A DNA stretch of 60,830 bases from Chloroflexota bacterium (GTDB lineage Bacteria > Chloroflexota > Anaerolineae > UBA2200 > JACIWT01), in NCBI GenBank assembly GCA_014360825.1, contig JACIWT010000014.1:1-60830 (forward strand). The letters are read 5' to 3'. Below are positions 59,033-60,830 of this stretch, piece by piece. Positions within the stretch are counted from its first letter, which is position 1. The number at the start of each line of letters is the position of its first letter. The notes under the pieces were generated by a model. It was not told the DNA's origin. It saw only the letters and a list, made by a program, of their open reading frames with translations, and did no database searches. A program made the translations under genes and the position numbers.

Positions 59033-59850
59033 ATGGTCGTCCCGATTCTGCACCGAGGTTCGATGGTGTCCCCGTCTTAGAAATCCAGGGGTTGACCAAG
59101 TATTTCGGCGGCCTGAAGGCTGTGAGTAACTTTGACGTGACTATTCATCAGGGAGAATTGGTGGGACTGATTGGCCCTAACGGTGCAGGTAAAACCACCG
59201 TATTCAATATGATCACGGGTCTCTATACTTTGAGCGCTGGGGATATTCGCTTCCAAGGACAATCAGTGGTTGGTATGGAGCCACATGCCATCACCCAATT
59301 AGGCATTGCCCGCACGTTTCAGAACATCCGCCTTTTTCCCAACCTGACCGTGCTGGATAACGTTCGGATTGCTTATCACCCTCATGCCGGCTATGGCATT
59401 GGTGAGGCTATCACCCGACTGGGCCGCTTTGGTCATCGGGAGAAAGAACTCACCGAAAAGGCGTTGGACTTCCTCGCCGTGTTCAATTTGGCCGACCGAC
59501 ACGACGAGATCGCCCGCAACCTGCCTTATGGCGAACAACGACGGCTGGAAATCGCGCGTGCCCTGGCTTCAGAGCCCAAATTGCTGTTGCTGGACGAGCC
59601 CGCAGCAGGCATGAACCCACAAGAAGTGGTGAGACTAATGGACCTCATTCACTTTATTCGTGATCGCTTTAAGTTGACCATCTTTCTCATCGAGCACCAG
59701 ATGCGTGTGGTCATGGGCATTTGCGAGTGGATCACGGTGATGGATTTCGGTGAGGTCATTGCCCGGGGCACACCCAAAGAGGTTCGAGACGACCCTAAAG
59801 TCATCGAGGCATACCTGGGTTCAGGTGCTGCTCTGCACCTAGTAGCCTAG
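59029..59850 (+). CDS. livG: Branched-chain amino acid-type ABC transporter ATPase LivG
   Basis: A 273-residue ATPase with Walker A GPNGAGKTTVFN (about 45-56), signature LPYGEQRRLEIARAL and Walker B LLLLDEPAAGMNPQE, then the H-loop IFLIEHQM. The LPYGEQR signature and AAGMNP are characteristic of LivG rather than LivF. It has an N-terminal extension of about 14 residues rich in polar residues. ATGA overlap with livM indicates translational coupling. Confidence 0.95.
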   Translation: MNGRPDSAPRFDGVPVLEIQGLTKYFGGLKAVSNFDVTIHQGELVGLIGPNGAGKTTVFNMITGLYTLSAGDIRFQGQSVVGMEPHAITQLGIARTFQNIRLFPNLTVLDNVRIAYHPHAGYGIGEAITRLGRFGHREKELTEKALDFLAVFNLADRHDEIARNLPYGEQRRLEIARALASEPKLLLLDEPAAGMNPQEVVRLMDLIHFIRDRFKLTIFLIEHQMRVVMGICEWITVMDFGEVIARGTPKEVRDDPKVIEAYLGSGAALHLVA

Positions 59851-59864
59851 AAGAGGTTTATTAT

Positions 59865-60575
59865 ATGCTGCTGGAAGTCAGTGACTTGAACGTTTACTAT
59901 GGCGCTATCCACGCGTTGCAGGGGATATCCTTTAACGTAGGAGAAGGGGAGATTGTGACGCTGATAGGAGCCAATGGGGCAGGGAAGAGCACGACCCTGA
60001 AAACCATCTCCGGTCTGTTGCGCCCGCGCTCAGGTCGCATTATTTTCATGGGCAAAGACCTCACCCGCATCCCTGCTGAGCACATCGTTTCGTTGGGTAT
60101 TTCACAGGTGCCAGAAGGCCGCAAAATATTTGCTCCCCTCACGGTCCGCGAGAATCTGGAGATGGGCGCCTACACCCGCAACAGCCAGAAGGAAGTCGAG
60201 GAGGCTATGGAGCGGGTATTCGCCAGTTTCCCTCGGTTAAAGGAACGCATCAATCAAGTTGGCGGCACGCTCTCGGGTGGGGAGCAGCAGATGCTTGCCC
60301 TGGGACGTGGCCTTATGTCCAAACCCAAACTCCTGCTTCTCGATGAGCCTTCCATGGGTTTGGCTCCTTTCCTCATTGAAGAGATTTTCAGGATCATCAA
60401 GGAAATTAACGCGCAGGGCACGAGTATCCTGTTGGTAGAACAAAACGCACACATGGCCTTACAGGTGGCCCATCGCGGCTACGTGATGGAGACAGGACGT
60501 ATCGTGCTCGAGGGCACGGCAGAAGAACTGCGCCAGAACCGCGAGGTGCGGCGAGCCTACCTCGGTGAGGCGTAA
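59865..60575 (+). CDS. livF: Branched-chain amino acid-type ABC transporter ATPase LivF
   Basis: A 236-residue ATPase with Walker A GANGAGKSTTLK (about 36-47), signature LSGGEQQMLALGRGLM, Walker B LLLLDEPSMGLAP and H-loop ILLVEQNAHMAL. It forms the heterodimeric motor with LivG. It follows livG by 14 nt and is the fourth gene of the operon. Confidence 0.95.
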   Translation: MLLEVSDLNVYYGAIHALQGISFNVGEGEIVTLIGANGAGKSTTLKTISGLLRPRSGRIIFMGKDLTRIPAEHIVSLGISQVPEGRKIFAPLTVRENLEMGAYTRNSQKEVEEAMERVFASFPRLKERINQVGGTLSGGEQQMLALGRGLMSKPKLLLLDEPSMGLAPFLIEEIFRIIKEINAQGTSILLVEQNAHMALQVAHRGYVMETGRIVLEGTAEELRQNREVRRAYLGEA

Positions 60576-60669
60576 GAGACTGCCCTGTCCGGCAAAGGAG
60601 GTGATGTGGTCGTAAACAGCGCGATCTTCTGTCAGGGCCTGGTCAGCCCGCCTGTGCGTTCGGATGTTT

Positions 60670-60687
60670 GGCCGTTAGGGAACGGCC
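60670..60687 (+). promoter_or_regulatory. Intergenic hairpin before the substrate-binding protein gene
   Basis: A 7-bp stem pairs GGCCGTT (60670-60676) with AACGGCC (60681-60687) around AGGG. It lies in the 143-nt gap between livF and the binding protein. Such a stem could stabilise a separately abundant binding-protein transcript; this is inference. Confidence 0.45.
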
Positions 60688-60718
60688 CAATTCAAGTCCA
60701 GTCTGAGGAGGAGAGGAA

Positions 60719-60830
60719 ATGAACCCTAAGATTCGGAACATTTTGGCTGTCCTGGTGGTTGCAGGACTCTTACTATCGGCCTGCCGCCCCACACCCACTC
60801 CAGCCCCAACGCCCACTAAACCGCCGGTGG
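60719..60830 (+). CDS. ABC transporter substrate-binding lipoprotein, N-terminus only (LivK-like, inferred)
   Basis: The ATG at 60719 follows GAGGAGGAGAGG. The visible 37 codons encode a lipoprotein signal with lipobox LLSAC (Cys about 22) and a following TPTPAPTPT linker; the gene continues beyond the window. By position after livHMGF it should be the periplasmic-type binding protein anchored to the membrane. The binding domain itself is not visible. Confidence 0.75.
   Translation, partial: MNPKIRNILAVLVVAGLLLSACRPTPTPAPTPTKPPV

Noticed and set aside
1-60830. CRISPR array, insertion sequence, prophage or integrated element
   Set aside because: No regularly spaced repeats, transposase, integrase, or tRNA-flanking direct repeats were seen by eye.

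Overview
The window looks like a piece of a Chloroflexota (Chloroflexi) chromosome, probably Anaerolineae-like. This is inferred from family content and style, not from a marker gene: secreted proteins with long Thr/Pro linkers, many lipoproteins with short lipobox signals, a PDZ/radical-SAM DUF512 protein, an archaeal-type phosphoglycerate mutase, LivHMGF transporter genes and no outer-membrane machinery. There is no rRNA, no CRISPR array, no insertion sequence and no phage gene. Coding density is high, and many genes use GTG or TTG starts supported by strong Shine-Dalgarno (SD) sequences. Several promoters match the -35/-10 consensus with 17-18 nt spacers, and they fix a number of starts.

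Layout. 1-5.4 kb: a tandemly duplicated secreted module (TolB-like propeller plus a lysozyme-like repeat protein), with broken remnants between the copies and a frameshift in the surviving lysozyme-like gene. 5.5-10.7 kb: NfeD-type protease, a GNAT-like enzyme, VanW and a beta-hydroxyacid dehydrogenase. 10.9-15.2 kb: an Fe-S/tRNA thiolation operon (iscR-iscS-iscU-mnmA) behind a consensus promoter with a palindromic candidate operator, then three small membrane or stress proteins. 15.3-16.2 kb (minus): HNH protein, tRNA-Gln and tRNA-Lys. 16.5-21.3 kb: cutA, tilS, rlmI, hpt and a DNRLRE surface protein.

21.4-33.4 kb is a long minus-strand run: aminotransferase, glycosyltransferase, O-antigen-ligase-like protein, then a glycolysis block (apgM, pfkA, pgk, pyk, glycerate 2-kinase) headed by an acyl-CoA dehydrogenase. 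33.6-37 kb holds an MBL lipoprotein, AMMECR1, an M28 peptidase with inserted membrane helices, and a GDPD. 37-44.4 kb is a plus-strand cell-envelope and RNA run (D,D-carboxypeptidase, RluB-type pseudouridine synthase, cmk, two PlsC, DUF512) ending in glmS. The glmS leader carries a glmS ribozyme with an unusual insertion, the best non-coding find here.

44.5-52.1 kb: glycosyltransferase, VanZ, scpA (minus), an orphan LolD-like ATPase, PrsA/SurA-type isomerase, CooC-like ATPase, MBL hydrolase, TPR lipoprotein and M16 peptidase. 52.2-56.4 kb: tRNA-Val, a cyclic-nucleotide-binding/duplicated PH-domain membrane protein, a DUF4349 lipoprotein, a phosphoesterase and a small membrane protein. 56.6 kb to the end: a branched-chain amino acid-type ABC transporter (livH, livM, livG, livF and the start of the binding protein).

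No wholly new multi-gene system is evident. The most distinctive items are the diverged glmS ribozyme, the TolB/lysozyme duplication with gene remnants and a poly-C frameshift, and the cNMP/double-PH membrane protein. All functions are assigned from recognised motifs; no database search was run.
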